Below, one piece after another: positions 48,739-60,409 of a DNA stretch of 64,000 nucleotides (position 1 is its first letter; each line of letters begins with the position of its first letter). A program made the translations under genes and the position numbers. This DNA is from Acorus gramineus. Taxonomy: Eukaryota; Streptophyta; Magnoliopsida; Acorales; Acoraceae. A model generated the notes under the pieces. That model saw only the letters and a list, made by a program, of their open reading frames with translations. It had not been told where the DNA came from and made no database searches. The stretch is taken from the NCBI GenBank assembly GCA_030737835.1, contig CM060856.1, positions 19,899,941 to 19,963,940 of the forward strand, given 5' to 3'.

Positions 48739-49849
48739 AAGTTTGCATTAAAAATGATTTGAGTAGACAGTTCATATGTGTATTTTATAGAATTCACTCT
48801 AGAAATGTTCTACTTGTGGTATCAAGTTGATATTTATGTTGCTATCATATGTGGTCTTTGTCAATCTCTGTGGTTTGTAACTTGCTCATTTTGCATGCAT
48901 GGGGACTTCCCTCAATAACTCCTTCGATGTTCCATGAAACCGAAATGAACCAACAATTGTTGTTCACATTCTTAGGAATGCATCAATGAATTCTTTGGAT
49001 CATTTATGTCATATCATATTCTTGTTGGGTTTATGTCTTGTGTCCCGGTGGCTAAGAGTTGTTTACACACAATCGGGGGAACCTCACGGACCAAGAAGCC
49101 CTCCTAGCTGGGGATTTGGGGCGCGAGCCCCCGACCTCTATTTTTTAGCATGTGTAATAATAGAAAGCAAGTACTATGGTAATGTATCTATATATATACT
49201 TTTAAGAGTAAGAGTTTCTCGTACCATTGAGAAGGTAAGCGTGACCAATCCTAAGGTTTTGACAGGCAGAATCAAGTCTGCAGTCCTCCAGAGTGTCTGT
49301 AAACCAGAAAAATAAAACAAAAATTCTTTCTTTTCTCTACAAACATGGACAATTTTTTAATTATTATCAAATCACGTAAACCTCAGCTCTTGTGAGTGAG
49401 TTGTGATTGTATGTTTATTTTTTTGTTCTTCTCTACTTCCATTCGCAACCCAATTTTTCAACACCTCCCTCAATTACCAAAAGAATGTGGCCACTCTACT
49501 TAGCTTCTTCGTATTCCAAAACAATTGTCATTCTTAAATCAAATAAATTGAGACAATAAGAATAGCTAGACGGAACGATTGCATCGAAATCATACCTTTT
49601 GAAGGGTAGGGTAGGGGCAACGTTTGAGGATTGATTCATGTTTCATTCACACAATCCCCCAAACAGATGGTGTGTCTTTGATGAATCTTGCAAGCCTTGT
49701 GGGGTTATGAGGGAACCCATGACCTTGTTGGGACGGGTTTAATCGCCTAATCGTTTCTATAATATTATATTTGATACATGATTCAAAATTTCATCAATTG
49801 TTAAAAAAAGCAATATCAAATTTGGGATTGGGGACGCAACCTATCCCGT
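48739..49849. other. NLR 3' flank with a possible SINE-like stretch
   Basis: At 49038-49140 the text 'tcccggtggctaagag' followed by a 'gggcgcgagcccccgacc' block resembles the A and B boxes of a tRNA-derived SINE, without a clear tail or target duplication. Nothing else is recognised. Confidence 0.35.
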
Positions 49850-50110
49850 GGAGAAGATAGGAGCATTCGCAGCAAAGTTCTTCAGACTTTGGTACCGGCA
49901 ACCATGTGGGCTATTTGGCTTGGACGCAATGACAGGGCAACAACAACAGTCTCGGCGGAGGGCATCATATGAGAAGGGACTTTACGCTTCATCTCAGCTT
50001 GGGTTTGCTTTTGTGCTGGTGCAGCGACAATGAGGGGTGCAGCAGGGATCCTTGGTGATTGTCCTATAACACAGGCCACAGCGGGATTCATTGGCATTCT
50101 TGGTTAATAA
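49850..50110 (+). pseudogene. LINE reverse-transcriptase C-terminal relic
   Basis: One plus-strand frame reads RSKVLQTLVPATMWAIWLGR, then NDRATTTVSAEGII, and then stops. The TMWAIWLGRND text is typical of the zinc-binding C-terminal region (zf-RVT) of plant LINE proteins. Only this last part is present and there is no poly-A tail, so it is a dead 3' fragment. Confidence 0.6.
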
Positions 50111-50228
50111 ATCTCATACCCAAGAAAGAAACCATGGATTCCTTCTTTTTCTCCCCCTCCTTCTGTAATTTTTTATTAGTTTCACTTTATTTCCTTGCTA
50201 GTTGGGGATGTTCTTCTTTTTATTTAGG

Positions 50229-50495
50229 GAGCGTTTATTTAGAGATGTGAGTTTATTAGAGAACCAGTTTTAAAATTCAGATTTTAATTAGGATGAGTTT
50301 TGTTGAGTGATTATATAAAATTGATTTGTAGGAATCTGAGTTTTAAAAATTCTGCAGACATCTCAGCTTTTGGGCATTATTTGTCTGAAATCTGTGTAGG
50401 AAATTACTACAGTAAAACTCTTTAATTGTACGATTACAAACGCAGCTTCATGTAATCGCAAACGCTGCGCAATCGTATAACCAAACGCACCGGTC
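50229..50495. mobile_element. MITE related to 34318-34506
   Basis: The ends are gggagcgttta (left) and, read from the right, ggtgcgtttggttatac. The inside shares 'tactacagtaaaactctt', 'cgattacaaacgcagctt' and 'gtaatcgcaaacg' with the 34-kb copy. No clear target duplication was found. Confidence 0.6.
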
Positions 50496-51121
50496 AAAGA
50501 AATGGTAAACCGGTCAAGTTCATTTTTTTAAAAAAAATATAAAAAAAAATATTCATTTTATTTTGATAAAAAAATTGATATTTAAAAAATATACAAACAA
50601 AACAAATACTCACGTGGATCAAGTTCGTAAATATTATAATACTTAACTTTATTATATACTGACGCCAATCAATCCATTATAAATAACTACATCAGTGATT
50701 TCCCAAAAAAAAAAAAAAATTATATTAGTGGAATAAGTTATTTTTTTATTTTATTGTGTTTATATTTATTATTATAGAAAATATAATAATAAAGTTTTTA
50801 TTTGTTTGATAGATAAGTTATAAATAAAAATTGAAGAAGATGTGAATAAAAATTTTAAAAAATGATTTGACATAGTTAATTTTAAATGATAACATATGAT
50901 TTGTGGTATGAATCATTTATATCAATGGAACAAAATAGATGAAATAACACCATTTTAGGAGAACAAAAAATATCAATACAAGTTTATTTTCACATGTTCT
51001 CATAATTATATCCACATATTCTTTACAAACAAACATGTTTTGATTTACTCCTATTCTACCTATTTTACCATATTCCACATCTATTCTTTCACCCAGACAA
51101 GATCAAAAGGTTCTAAGGACT
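50496..51121. other. AT-rich intergenic DNA
   Basis: No gene. Long A and T runs. Loose words near 51040-51110 ('ctattttaccatattccac') resemble those at 36370. Confidence 0.5.
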
Positions 51122-51130
51122 ACTAACAAC

Positions 51131-51328
51131 GGGTTTGGATCTTCTGCTTGTATCTTACTTGACTTTTATTGTGGGATTACCATATCATCACAATTAAAAT
51201 CAGACGGTTATAAATATATCAAATCATGAATGAATAAATTGATCCATTTTATATGATGAATTTATAACTATCTGATTGATTAAAGCACAAAACAAGTACA
51301 AAAAAAAAACAAGCGTGGATCCAAACCC
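51131..51328. mobile_element. Short Mutator-type MITE, 198 bp, upstream of PAM68-like gene
   Basis: A perfect 9-bp target duplication, actaacaac, lies at 51122-51130 and 51329-51337. The inverted ends are gggtttggatcttctgcttg and, from the right, gggtttggatccacgcttgt. It ends about 155 bp before the ATG of the PAM68-like gene, hence within its proximal promoter. Confidence 0.88.
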
Positions 51329-51428
51329 ACTAACAACACGTTGGACAGCACATTCAGTGAAAAAGCGCCACAAAAAAATTTCTAATATAGCAAACGAAGA
51401 CCACTCATAAAATTTGGATAAGGTCACC

Positions 51429-51438
51429 ATATATACTC
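51429..51438 (+). promoter_or_regulatory. TATA-like box of the PAM68-like gene
   Basis: The sequence catatatact lies about 50 bp before the ATG at 51483. Confidence 0.4.
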
Positions 51439-51482
51439 ACCATCATAAAAACTCCCAATTCATTGCAACACATTAAAAAAGG

Positions 51483-51983
51483 ATGAACACTCTGCTTCAC
51501 ATAGGACTCCCCCGTCCTCCCAGAATCAACACACCTTCCAAAAAACACCCTCCATTCCTCCAACCTTCCAATGCACTAAAACTCAAAGCCCGCGCCAAAG
51601 GCTTCGGAACAGCAGTCACAACTCCAGACAAGGAAGAAGAAAGCAATGGCAGTCAAGGAGATGATGAAGATGATGAGATTCACCCAGAAGTCTACAAGAG
51701 GATGATGAAAAGGGTCGTGTTCTCCGTTGGAGGTCCGATGGCGACGGGGGTGGGCTTGTTGTTCCTGATGGGCTTGTTGAAGGAGCGTGGCGTCTGGGAC
51801 GTCCCGCAGTGGTTGCCGTTCCTGACCACTCTGGTCTTCTTTGGGACTTCAGCGTTGGGGATCGCTTATGGGACGTTGTCCGCCAGTTGGGATCCGGAGA
51901 GGCAAGGGTCTCTGCTTGGGTGGGAGGAGGCTCAGAAAAACTGGCCTGAACTTTGGAGGGAGGAGAACAAGAGTTCTATGTAG
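51483..51983 (+). CDS. PAM68-like chloroplast protein (DUF3464), 166 aa
   Basis: The PAM68 family are thylakoid membrane proteins that assist assembly of photosynthetic complexes: PAM68 itself in photosystem II, and a shorter plant relative in the chloroplast NDH complex. Intronless. Residues 1-45 are Ser/Pro/Lys-rich with almost no acid, a plausible transit peptide. An acidic linker (49-66) follows, then two membrane helices (about 78-99 and 109-130). The family signature SASWDPERQGSLLGWEE is at 133-149. The length of 166 aa fits the short PAM68-like form better than PAM68 (about 214 aa in Arabidopsis), but this is inference. The gene converges with ANGUSTIFOLIA, whose stop is 330 bp away. 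Confidence 0.9.
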   Translation: MNTLLHIGLPRPPRINTPSKKHPPFLQPSNALKLKARAKGFGTAVTTPDKEEESNGSQGDDEDDEIHPEVYKRMMKRVVFSVGGPMATGVGLLFLMGLLKERGVWDVPQWLPFLTTLVFFGTSALGIAYGTLSASWDPERQGSLLGWEEAQKNWPELWREENKSSM

Positions 51984-52313
51984 AATATGTGGAACATGTT
52001 GAATTTTTTTTTTTTTTTTTGGTACAATGATGGCTGTTTCATGTCTGTTTAAGAAAGATTGATACACATTACAGACTAGAGATGTCAAATAATGTGTGTT
52101 TCATAGCAGAGAAATGCAGAGCAATTTCAGACACACACATGGATTGTCTTTGATAAAAATGCATAAATATGCAGTACACACAGATCGTGAGTTAGACCAC
52201 TGAGTGTCATGATAAATCAAAATTGAATGATTCATAAAGAGGGGCACAAATGCAAGCCACTCATACAAGCACAAATACTTGATGTCAATTTGTCATACAG
52301 GCTTATCATCACA
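51984..52313. other. Convergent 3' region between two genes
   Basis: It contains the 3' ends of the PAM68-like gene (plus) and ANGUSTIFOLIA (minus), including a T17 run at about 52004-52020. No other feature is seen. Confidence 0.6.
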
Positions 52314-55300
52314 CTACGGAAGCCACCGTGCAACTCCATCGTCTTCATCGACAGCAGCCAGAACTTCAATGCGTACATCCAATGCAACCTGTATTCAAAT
52401 GGGGGGGGGGGGGGGGGGGGAAGGGGAATGAGTTATTTCTGTTCTCATCATATTACAGCTTGTTTTAATGGGGACTCAACCCATGGAATCATATCTGCAA
52501 CTTTGGTGCATACTAATTTATTCATCTTTCCTTTCTCTGAATTTTAGTTTCCTCTTATTCACAAGAAACACAAAATCTATGGAAATGGTTGGCGTAAATT
52601 TACAGGTCACTGATATCGAAATCCACTAGTGTCCATATTCAGAATCTATATGCAGACGATTGCAAAGTCATGCCCCTATACAAGAGAGAAGACACTCGGA
52701 CACCAGTCAAAGATAAAAGTATTCCTTTTTTTTATTGGATAAAGATAGAAGTATTCTTAAAAGTCAAAACCAACATGGAAATTGAGTTGAAAAACACATG
52801 CTAACATATATAAATATTCTGATTGCTAGGTTTCTACTTTAGATATTTTAACACAGTTGATGATGGGTTGCAAAGTGGACTAGAAGAACTTACATCGGGA
52901 TTTCTGCAGTTGACCAGCTTACATTCATCAAATGTAGAACCTTCCAGCATCCAACTCTCCCAGATATCAAAACTGTAACTTGCAAATACAAACTCCATTC
53001 TCCTATTTATCTGAAGTTCAATAGAAGGAAACAATTCATTGATCAAGAACTCCTGAGTCAGGAACTGAGGATATGTTTATATTATCTTATCTTATACACA
53101 CACAACAACAAAAAAAAAACAGGGGGGGGGGATGTCATGTCAACATGTACAGTACATTATGAGCAGTCAAATTAAATATGACTAACTATCATAGACAACA
53201 ACTAAATGCATGCTTAAATAATGAACTGCAACAACGCAGCTTAGTAACTTGTGAATTTGATTTCAGCTTAAATTGCCGGTTATTAATGTCAGAAACAATA
53301 TTTTATTAAATCAAAAAGGGTGAAGGTCGGATCGTGCATCCGATAATGGATTGCAAAAATGCTAAGATTACATACCATTTTGGTAGTAATAAGATATAAT
53401 AAAAATTTACTAGTATGTAAAAGCTTCATATTTTATTATACAGAGATATCATAAAAATCCTTTCAAGTGATGGTCATAAAAAGTTGATCCATATTAATCA
53501 AATCAATAATAGGCAATATTGTGCTATTCCTGATGGACCTCTCTCTCATAAATGATAGCAAAATGGTGACAAGTCACATATTTAATGCTGAAAGGTTTAA
53601 AATAGAATGGGAATCTATGTATTGGGTGAGACTATTGTGGGTGGGGCTAATGGATGAGGACACTTCTGGTGTCACCCACTTTCTGTTATTCGTTTCCCTT
53701 TGTATTTATTATTTTGTTTACTTATTAATACATGGTGAACACCATCTTTCTTCAAAAAATGGTAGCACCACCCTCTCCAAAAAGGAGGTCAGGATCAAAC
53801 ACCGTGGGTCATCAATTTTCCAAAAAAAAAAACAGGTCACATATGTATGTTCAGTTCAGTTCAGTTCAGGTACATGGATGAAAAGTTAATAAAACAGAGG
53901 ATTGCTTAGTTTTTATCAAACAAAATCCAGTTGTAAAATGAGAATCACCAACCACCCTTGGAATCCTGGACCATTGATATTTTGACAACACCAGCTGGCA
54001 TTACAAGGAAACTGCAGAGTTTTAAACTTATGAAATGTTATGAGAACATAGTGCGTTATTGCGGATGGAAGCCAGAAAAAGGACAGGGTTAGTCACAAGT
54101 GAACTGCATTAGTAATATGTTAACAGTTAAAAATTAATACGACAATACAAGTTTGAGAGAACAAGGTGATATAGAGAGAAGCATAACTGCATCAGGACAG
54201 GATTTCACTATAGGCAATGAAGCAATGCTGTAAAACATTTAAAATGTAGTGGTCAATTATAAACTAAACATATCCAACCCTACTTTCAATTACCAATTAC
54301 AACAGACAACAACTAGGTATTGTGCTAGTATCACAAATTCCAACAATTCAATGTGTCCCAATAGTATTTGGTATAAAATTATCCCTCTAATACACTGAAA
54401 AAATATCAATTATCTTTTATTTATATATAAGAATTGTGTTCAAATCATGGATGTCAGACATCAGAAGTGTGTGCGCACACCAATCAACATGCATGAAACA
54501 GTGTTTTATAAAAAAGACAAGGACATCAAGCAGACTAAACTTTGAAAAGCCCCCTTGGGATTGTATGAAATTTTGAGAAACAAAATACGAACCAAAATAT
54601 ATTTTGCCCTATGCTGTTCAGGTGCCTCAGATTTGATAGGGTGATGCAAAGATGATGCATCCAATGACAAAAGATGGTGAGGATATGAATGCATAAGGGC
54701 AATCTTCGACAGCAACATGCGTGATTTGGTATTTAAGAAATTTTGGGCCAGGGAAACCACTGTCATGACCAGGGATCCTAAACTGATTGTAGATGGCCCA
54801 GGCTTGTCAATAGGCCAGTTAAACAGGATGTTAGGTAATGGAAAACTAGTAGTGAAAGAAGGCACATCAAAAACCAGACCCATTTTAAGGGAACAGTAGG
54901 CCCAGTTGACTTAGCTACTTTTTGACAAACACATTGTCTAATTGCTACATAAAAATCACCCACTTTTGAAAAAACAATCTACTGGATGAACTGTTCATCA
55001 TAACAACAGAAAAGAATTCCCTCAAAATTCAACTTTTTGAGGAATTAATTTTAAGTTTTATTCATGTTATCTACAAATGTGATTTGGTATTTAAGAAATT
55101 TTGGGCCAGGGAAACCACTGTCATGACCAGGGATCCTAAACTGATTGTAGATGGCCCCGGCTTAGCAATAGGCAAGTTAAACAGGATGTTAGGTAATGGA
55201 AAACTAGTAGTGAAAGAAGGCACATGAAAAACCAGACCCATTTTAAGGGAACAGCAGGCCCGGTTGATTTAGCTTCTTTTTGACAAATTGCTACATAAAA

Positions 55301-58300
55301 ATCACCCACTTTTGAAAAAAACAATGTACTGGATGAACAGATGTTCATCATAACAACAGAAAAGAATTCCCTCAAAATTCAACTTTTTGAGGAATTGATT
55401 TTAAGTTTTATTCATGTTATCTACAAATGTGATTTGGTATTTAAGAAATTCATGTTATCTACAAATGTGATTTGGTATTTAAGAAATTTTGGGCCAGGGA
55501 AACCATTGTCATGATCAGGGACCCTAAACGGATTGTAGATGGCCCAGGCTTGTCAATAGGCCAGTTAAACAGGATGTTTTTTTTTTTTTTAGGTAATGGA
55601 AAACCAGTAGTGAAAGAAGACACGTGAAAAACCAGACCCATTTTAAGGGATCAGCAAACCCAGTTGATTTAGTTTCCTTTTGACAAACAGATTGTCTAGT
55701 TGCTACATAAAAATCACCCACTTTTTAAAAAGCAATCCACTGGATGAACAGATGTTCATCATAACAGAAAAGAATTCCCTCAATTCAACTTTTTGAGGAA
55801 TTAATTTTAAGTTTTCGTCATGTTATCTATAAAATTTGGTTAGGTTGAACAGTAATCATCCTGGAATTCACTATATATTTAACGTTGATGCCAATTACTA
55901 AACAAAGTAACAAATAACTATGTTGCTACTAGACCTTCAGGCTATTAATGATTTTTACGGTATGACTAAACAACATCAAATTAATTTTAAGTCTACTTGA
56001 TGATGAACGGTACTGTAAATTAATCCTTACAATTCTCTGTACAAATGTCACAAGTCATTTATTATTATGGTTTTGACATTTTACTTCTAAAACTTCTGCT
56101 CCGAAAAAAAAGGCACTGCTGACAGCTTCTGAAGACCTTCAACAATAGACCACGCTTCACAATCAACTTAAACTTGGATTAAAAGCATAAATCCTAATTT
56201 GAATGAACATCAATCCTCTAAGACACTAACCTATAACTATTCAGCAATTATCGTAGCACGATGCTAGATGAAAGAATGTGCTACGGGTATCTGATGATGA
56301 AATATGCCATGAGAACAGGCTTTTATCATACATAATTTGGAACTCATAAATAAATTGTCTCAGTGGTTGGCTCTTTGGATAGAGCCATGGACTTGCTCCC
56401 CGTAGGTCGAGTTCGAATTATCCTAGGCTTACCCGACACACACAGTTTGTGGCGTTTGTATGCATCCAGGTTTTTCCCACTTCACCAAGGGAAAAAAAAA
56501 AGGAACAACTTACAAGAATCAAATATTCTAGTAGAATTTATATATCATATATTACCTGCAATAGTTTCCCCCCAGCTGCAAAAGATCGGAGACCTATGGT
56601 GTCCTGTAAGAGAGTTACTGTTAGCTCACCAGTTAATCAACAATAGATTTAATTAATGATATGATTAAAACTTGTCTGAGAACAGCAGAAATGTTCAATT
56701 GCGCACCTTGCTTCTAAAAGCAACAAGAAACTGTGCCGCAGGATCTCTTTTGGTCACATTTGACATTATATCTAGAAACCAACCACCACCAGGTACTCTT
56801 TGTCTAGATACATGGTATGCTGGACGATCTCTTGCATGTAAAGCTATGACATAACCATCTTTCAAAAGTTCACCAGATCTACTGGACCCCATGATCGATG
56901 TCATTGGCTTTTCTGAAGCAGAATCCTCAACAAGACAAATTTGTTTATTTCTAGAATCATCCGGTGAAGCAAACCGCGAACTGGAACTCACTACTTGATC
57001 CCGACCACTTTGAGCAGTATCATCATCTCTGTGGGAGGTATGGATGCTCTCCCTTTCTGAAAGATCATCCGATTTCTGTTGTGATCGACGACGAGCAGGC
57101 CTTTTCCTACCTTTCTTACCAGACCTGCTATGCCTTCCTTCAGACCGGGTTCCAGTGTTTGGAGACACCACTGAACCTTGCTGACCATGGGGCTCCGTCA
57201 ACTGCTTAGCAGCCTGTTTCCTGAAGTGTTCTGGATTTATCTGACTTTCCCCAGTCAGCTGTTCACCATCATATACCCGTGAGGCGCTTTCTCTGTCATG
57301 CATCTCAGATTCTTCATTCTCATTTCCGGTTATATCTACTTCATCAACATCAGACACAGCATTATCTGGGAAAATTCCATCAGAGAAAAATGTCTGCAAT
57401 ATTGATATAGCTTTCTCTCTTATGTCCATCCATACCTCTTCACTATAATCTGCACTGCGTGGAAGTATCAATACATTTGGCATCTCTCTTATCTGAAGTC
57501 AATAGATATTATTACTCAGTTCCAAATAAAGGTAGAAAATCATGCTGATTTAAATGCCTCGACAGTTGCAAAAGAATGTGTTCATAATTGCAAGTTCAAC
57601 AAAAGAAAATATCCTGCGCAATGATTTTAAACATAAAGAGATGGAAATAGATTTGAAATGAACATTTACTATGAGACTGGTGAATAATATTTTTGATGGA
57701 AGAAATACCAGAAATTTATAAAGACTGGTTAATTATATTGACAGTTCAAATGAGTGGGTTTTAAAACCCAGTATCATAAATGCATAAGCAGGACAACAAA
57801 ACTAGATATGAATACAAGAAGTCTACAAAGTACAAATAATAGTTTCAACCCTTATTTCAAAAAAAGTTACACAACCAAATTATAGCATGAAATATCCACC
57901 CGAACTAATATCAATTAAGAGATAAAGGTTGTAATTCCAACATGGTCAAATTGTTAATTTACAACCAACTGAGAGTAATCAAACTCACAAAAAACCAATC
58001 TTCCCAATGATTAGGGCTAATTAAATATTCAACTTCATTTTCATCTACAATGATTTTATAAGTACCGCAGAAAAGTATTAAGGTTTGTTGCTGCTAGGTC
58101 ATATCAAAGTAGCTGCAAGATATGGTTCATCCAAAAAGAGTGGCAATAACGTGCATAGTTAGTCTATACTCTTATGTTATACATCAGCTGTATCAGGGTT
58201 CTTTCAATGTTCATCTCAGCACATTATTTGTTTTTGATGAATTTTTTGAAAATGACGACTCACCTGCCACAAGAATAATAAGATCCATTTTCATTATTTA

Positions 58301-59626
58301 AACAGTAAACCAAAATGACTGCATGCTTGAATATACAATTCATACCCAAAGGCTAATTCTCATACCCATGCTTCCATCCATTGTGGCCCCTCGGCACCAT
58401 CCAATGCACAACCAGCAATAGTGCCATCAATTACAAGCTGTTTTAAAGCGCAATCATCAATTAACTGGCTGCTTCCGGTATTCACGATAAATGCTCCTGT
58501 TCATAGGCAATACATATTTAGATACAAAAACAACATGTCAATCTGTAAGCAATAACTGATAGATCGGATTGAAACAAAGCCTCATAAGCAACACAAGAAT
58601 GTATGATGTCCTGAGAAGTTACCAGGCTTTATGTGCTGAAGGGATTCTCCATTAAGAATGTGAATTGTTTCATCTGATAGAGAACAATGTAGGGAAACCA
58701 GATCGCTTGCCGCAAGTAAATCATTAAGCGTGTCCATTCTACGTGCAGCAGGAGGAAATATGATAGATGGTCGTCTAGATCTACCTTTTCCCTTTCAAAA
58801 TAACATTCCAAACATAAGTCAGACCTCACAACAGCAATCATTCCATATTTTCACTATATGCATTTACATTTTTGTAAATTATAATTTGTAGACGTTGTTC
58901 ATAAATTTATTTTTTTTTTCTGATTTACTTAAAAACATAAATATTTCCCCCCAAAACCCTAGTGAGATCAAATGCGACAAAAAGAGAGATCGTAGGCAAA
59001 ACCTCGTGGTGGAGGTCGAAGTAGAGGACACTCATCTTGAAAGCGAGGCTCCGCGTCGCGAGGCACCTCGCCGAGGAAGACCTCCCGATGATCCCAAGCA
59101 CGAGCCCCCGGCACCGCCTCATCCCCCGGCAGAGCGGTTGAGCCCAACCGAGCGCGGCTGCCGAGGCGGGCGTCGCGGCCGCCGAGACCGACCCGTGCCT
59201 CGAAAGCAGATGCGTCCTCCTCAGCAGTCCCAGGACGAGCGCCATCACAGTGTCCGCCACCTCCTCGGCGCGGTCCGCGTCGACGTGGACGAGGCGGAGC
59301 CCCAGCTCGGCCGCGGCCGCCGAGTCGGCGGCCCGGTCGGGCGAGCCCAGGCAGAGGAGCAGCTGGGCGGGGCGGAGGCGGCGCTGGGCGGCGCGGGGGA
59401 GGAAGGAGAGGGACTGGAGGAGGACGGCAGCGGCGGACTCGATCCGGCCGGAGGATATGGCGGCGAGGCCGACGTGCTCGACGTCGGCGACGCCGGAGAG
59501 GCTGTCCTGCTCGAGGGAGCAGTCCTCGAGGCAGTTGAGGGAGACGACGAGGGGGACCACCGGATCGGACGTCCCGCGGCGGCGGCCGTGACTGTGGTGG
59601 TGGTGGTGGCGGGGGTGGTTCATCAT
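52314..59626 (-). CDS. AN: ANGUSTIFOLIA, plant CtBP/BARS-family protein, 649 aa
   Basis: A plant C-terminal-binding-protein relative that controls leaf-cell shape and trichome branching and acts at the Golgi/trans-Golgi and in the cytoplasm and nucleus. Seven exons (minus): 59626-59003, 58791-58623, 58496-58366, 57492-56707, 56603-56556, 53010-52894 and 52388-52314. All have GT...AG borders and matching phase; total 649 aa against 636 in Arabidopsis. Seen: LxCxE motif LNCLE (30-34); RAAQRRLRP; a dinucleotide-fold-like LGIIGRSSSA (177-186); AARRMDTLNDLLAASD; CALDGAEGPQW; a basic NLS-like KKGRKRPARRR (from about 434); GELLKDGYVIAL; and C-terminal RRMEFVFASYSFDIWESW and ARWLP. An earlier in-frame GTG is not taken as the start; a His-rich N-terminus follows the ATG pair. 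Exon 1 is GC-rich. The plus-strand 254-codon frame opposite exon 1 is a shadow. Confidence 0.96.
52401..52420. repeat. G20 homopolymer in ANGUSTIFOLIA intron 6
   Basis: An unbroken run of 20 G (20 C on the coding strand), only 12 bases upstream of the acceptor side of the last exon (minus strand). It lies just where the pyrimidine tract is expected, so it may itself serve as that tract (C-run). Confidence 0.85.
54719..55835. repeat. Threefold tandem repeat, about 355 bp per unit
   Basis: Units begin gatttggtatttaagaaa at 54723, 55081 and 55469. A short extra duplication of 38 bp (55431-55468) lies just before the third. All units contain 'gggccagggaaacca', 'tgtagatggcc', 'aaaccagacccattttaagg' and 'acataaaaatcaccca'. 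The third unit has a T14 insertion at about 55577. The copies are similar enough to suggest fairly recent duplication. Confidence 0.88.
56357..56501 (+). mobile_element. tRNA-derived SINE in ANGUSTIFOLIA intron 5
   Basis: A box-like tcagtggttggctctttgg and a B box-like ggtcgagttcgaattatcc lie about 45 bp apart, followed by about 80 bp and an A-rich end (gggaaaaaaaaaa). This is the order expected for a plant SINE. A weak target repeat, ggaac, lies before and after it. It stands antisense to the gene. Confidence 0.6.
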
Positions 59627-60400
59627 TGTGGAGGTTTTCGGTGCTCCCGCGGGAGCTGATGTTGAAGCTGGGTGGTGTTGTGGGTTTTTAGAGTTCACGA
59701 TTTCTTTGATTTTGAAGGCATGACAAAATTAATAAAGTGATGCCCTTTATTTTATTTTACATTTTTTATTTCTTTTTTTGGTCTTTCGAAATTCGTGTTA
59801 TTTGGGTACCGAAGTAATGAATAAGAGTGGTGGTGACTCTTTGACAGAGATGTCCATGGAATTTTCGGATATTCCGTTTGTGTCCTGTACTGTGCTCATT
59901 CAGCGAGATTCCTTCCTTCGCGTCAAAAAAAAAAAAAAAAAAAGAAAAAGGAAAGAAAGAAAGAAAGAAAAAAAGAGAGGGTAACTTTTGAATATATTTA
60001 TTTCAATTATAACATCAAAATAGATAATGTTCAAATTTACATAAAGATGTTAATTTGAGTCCGAGCTAATAAAAAATTTCATACTCCATGATTTGCATAA
60101 CATTCTCGCCCACCTAAATATAAACAACTCCAGTCAATCTCAATCCCCATTCACAAATCAATCTCTTCACGTTGTCTCATAGGTTATCGGAACAAATCAA
60201 AATAGGTTAGTCTTTCAATCACTTTTTACAAATCGAATAAGAAGAGGTACATAGTTGTTTAAAATACATATTTTTTATATTTTTTGAAATAATATATATA
60301 CTAAATAATTAAATAATTTTCTTCAATTCTTTTTACAATCTTATTCACAGTCGCCTTGAATTTGTATTTTTTTTTTATAAATAAATGGAAATATATATAT
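59627..60400. other. ANGUSTIFOLIA upstream flank, A-rich microsatellite
   Basis: The upstream region of ANGUSTIFOLIA on the minus strand. At 59926-59985 an A18 run and (gaaa)n repeats occur. No TATA box could be chosen with confidence and there is no other gene. Confidence 0.5.
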
Positions 60401-60409
60401 TTAATATAA

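Larger units (their letters stand above)
53011..56555 (-). other. Intron 5 of ANGUSTIFOLIA, 3.5 kb, with insertions
   Basis: A long intron between the 16-codon exon 5 and exon 6. It holds a threefold tandem repeat (54719-55835), a SINE (56357-56500), a G8 run at 53124-53131 and a short (cagtt)n microsatellite at 53848-53870. No other gene is supported in it; the plus-strand 122-codon frame at 53521 lacks motifs. Confidence 0.8.

Noticed and set aside
56357..56501. A tRNA gene
   Set aside because: A- and B-box-like sequences are present but there is no acceptor stem or anticodon arm, and an A-rich tail follows, which fits a SINE better.
58895..59659. 254-codon plus-strand frame
   Set aside because: Antisense shadow of GC-rich ANGUSTIFOLIA exon 1, whose minus-strand protein is clearly recognised.
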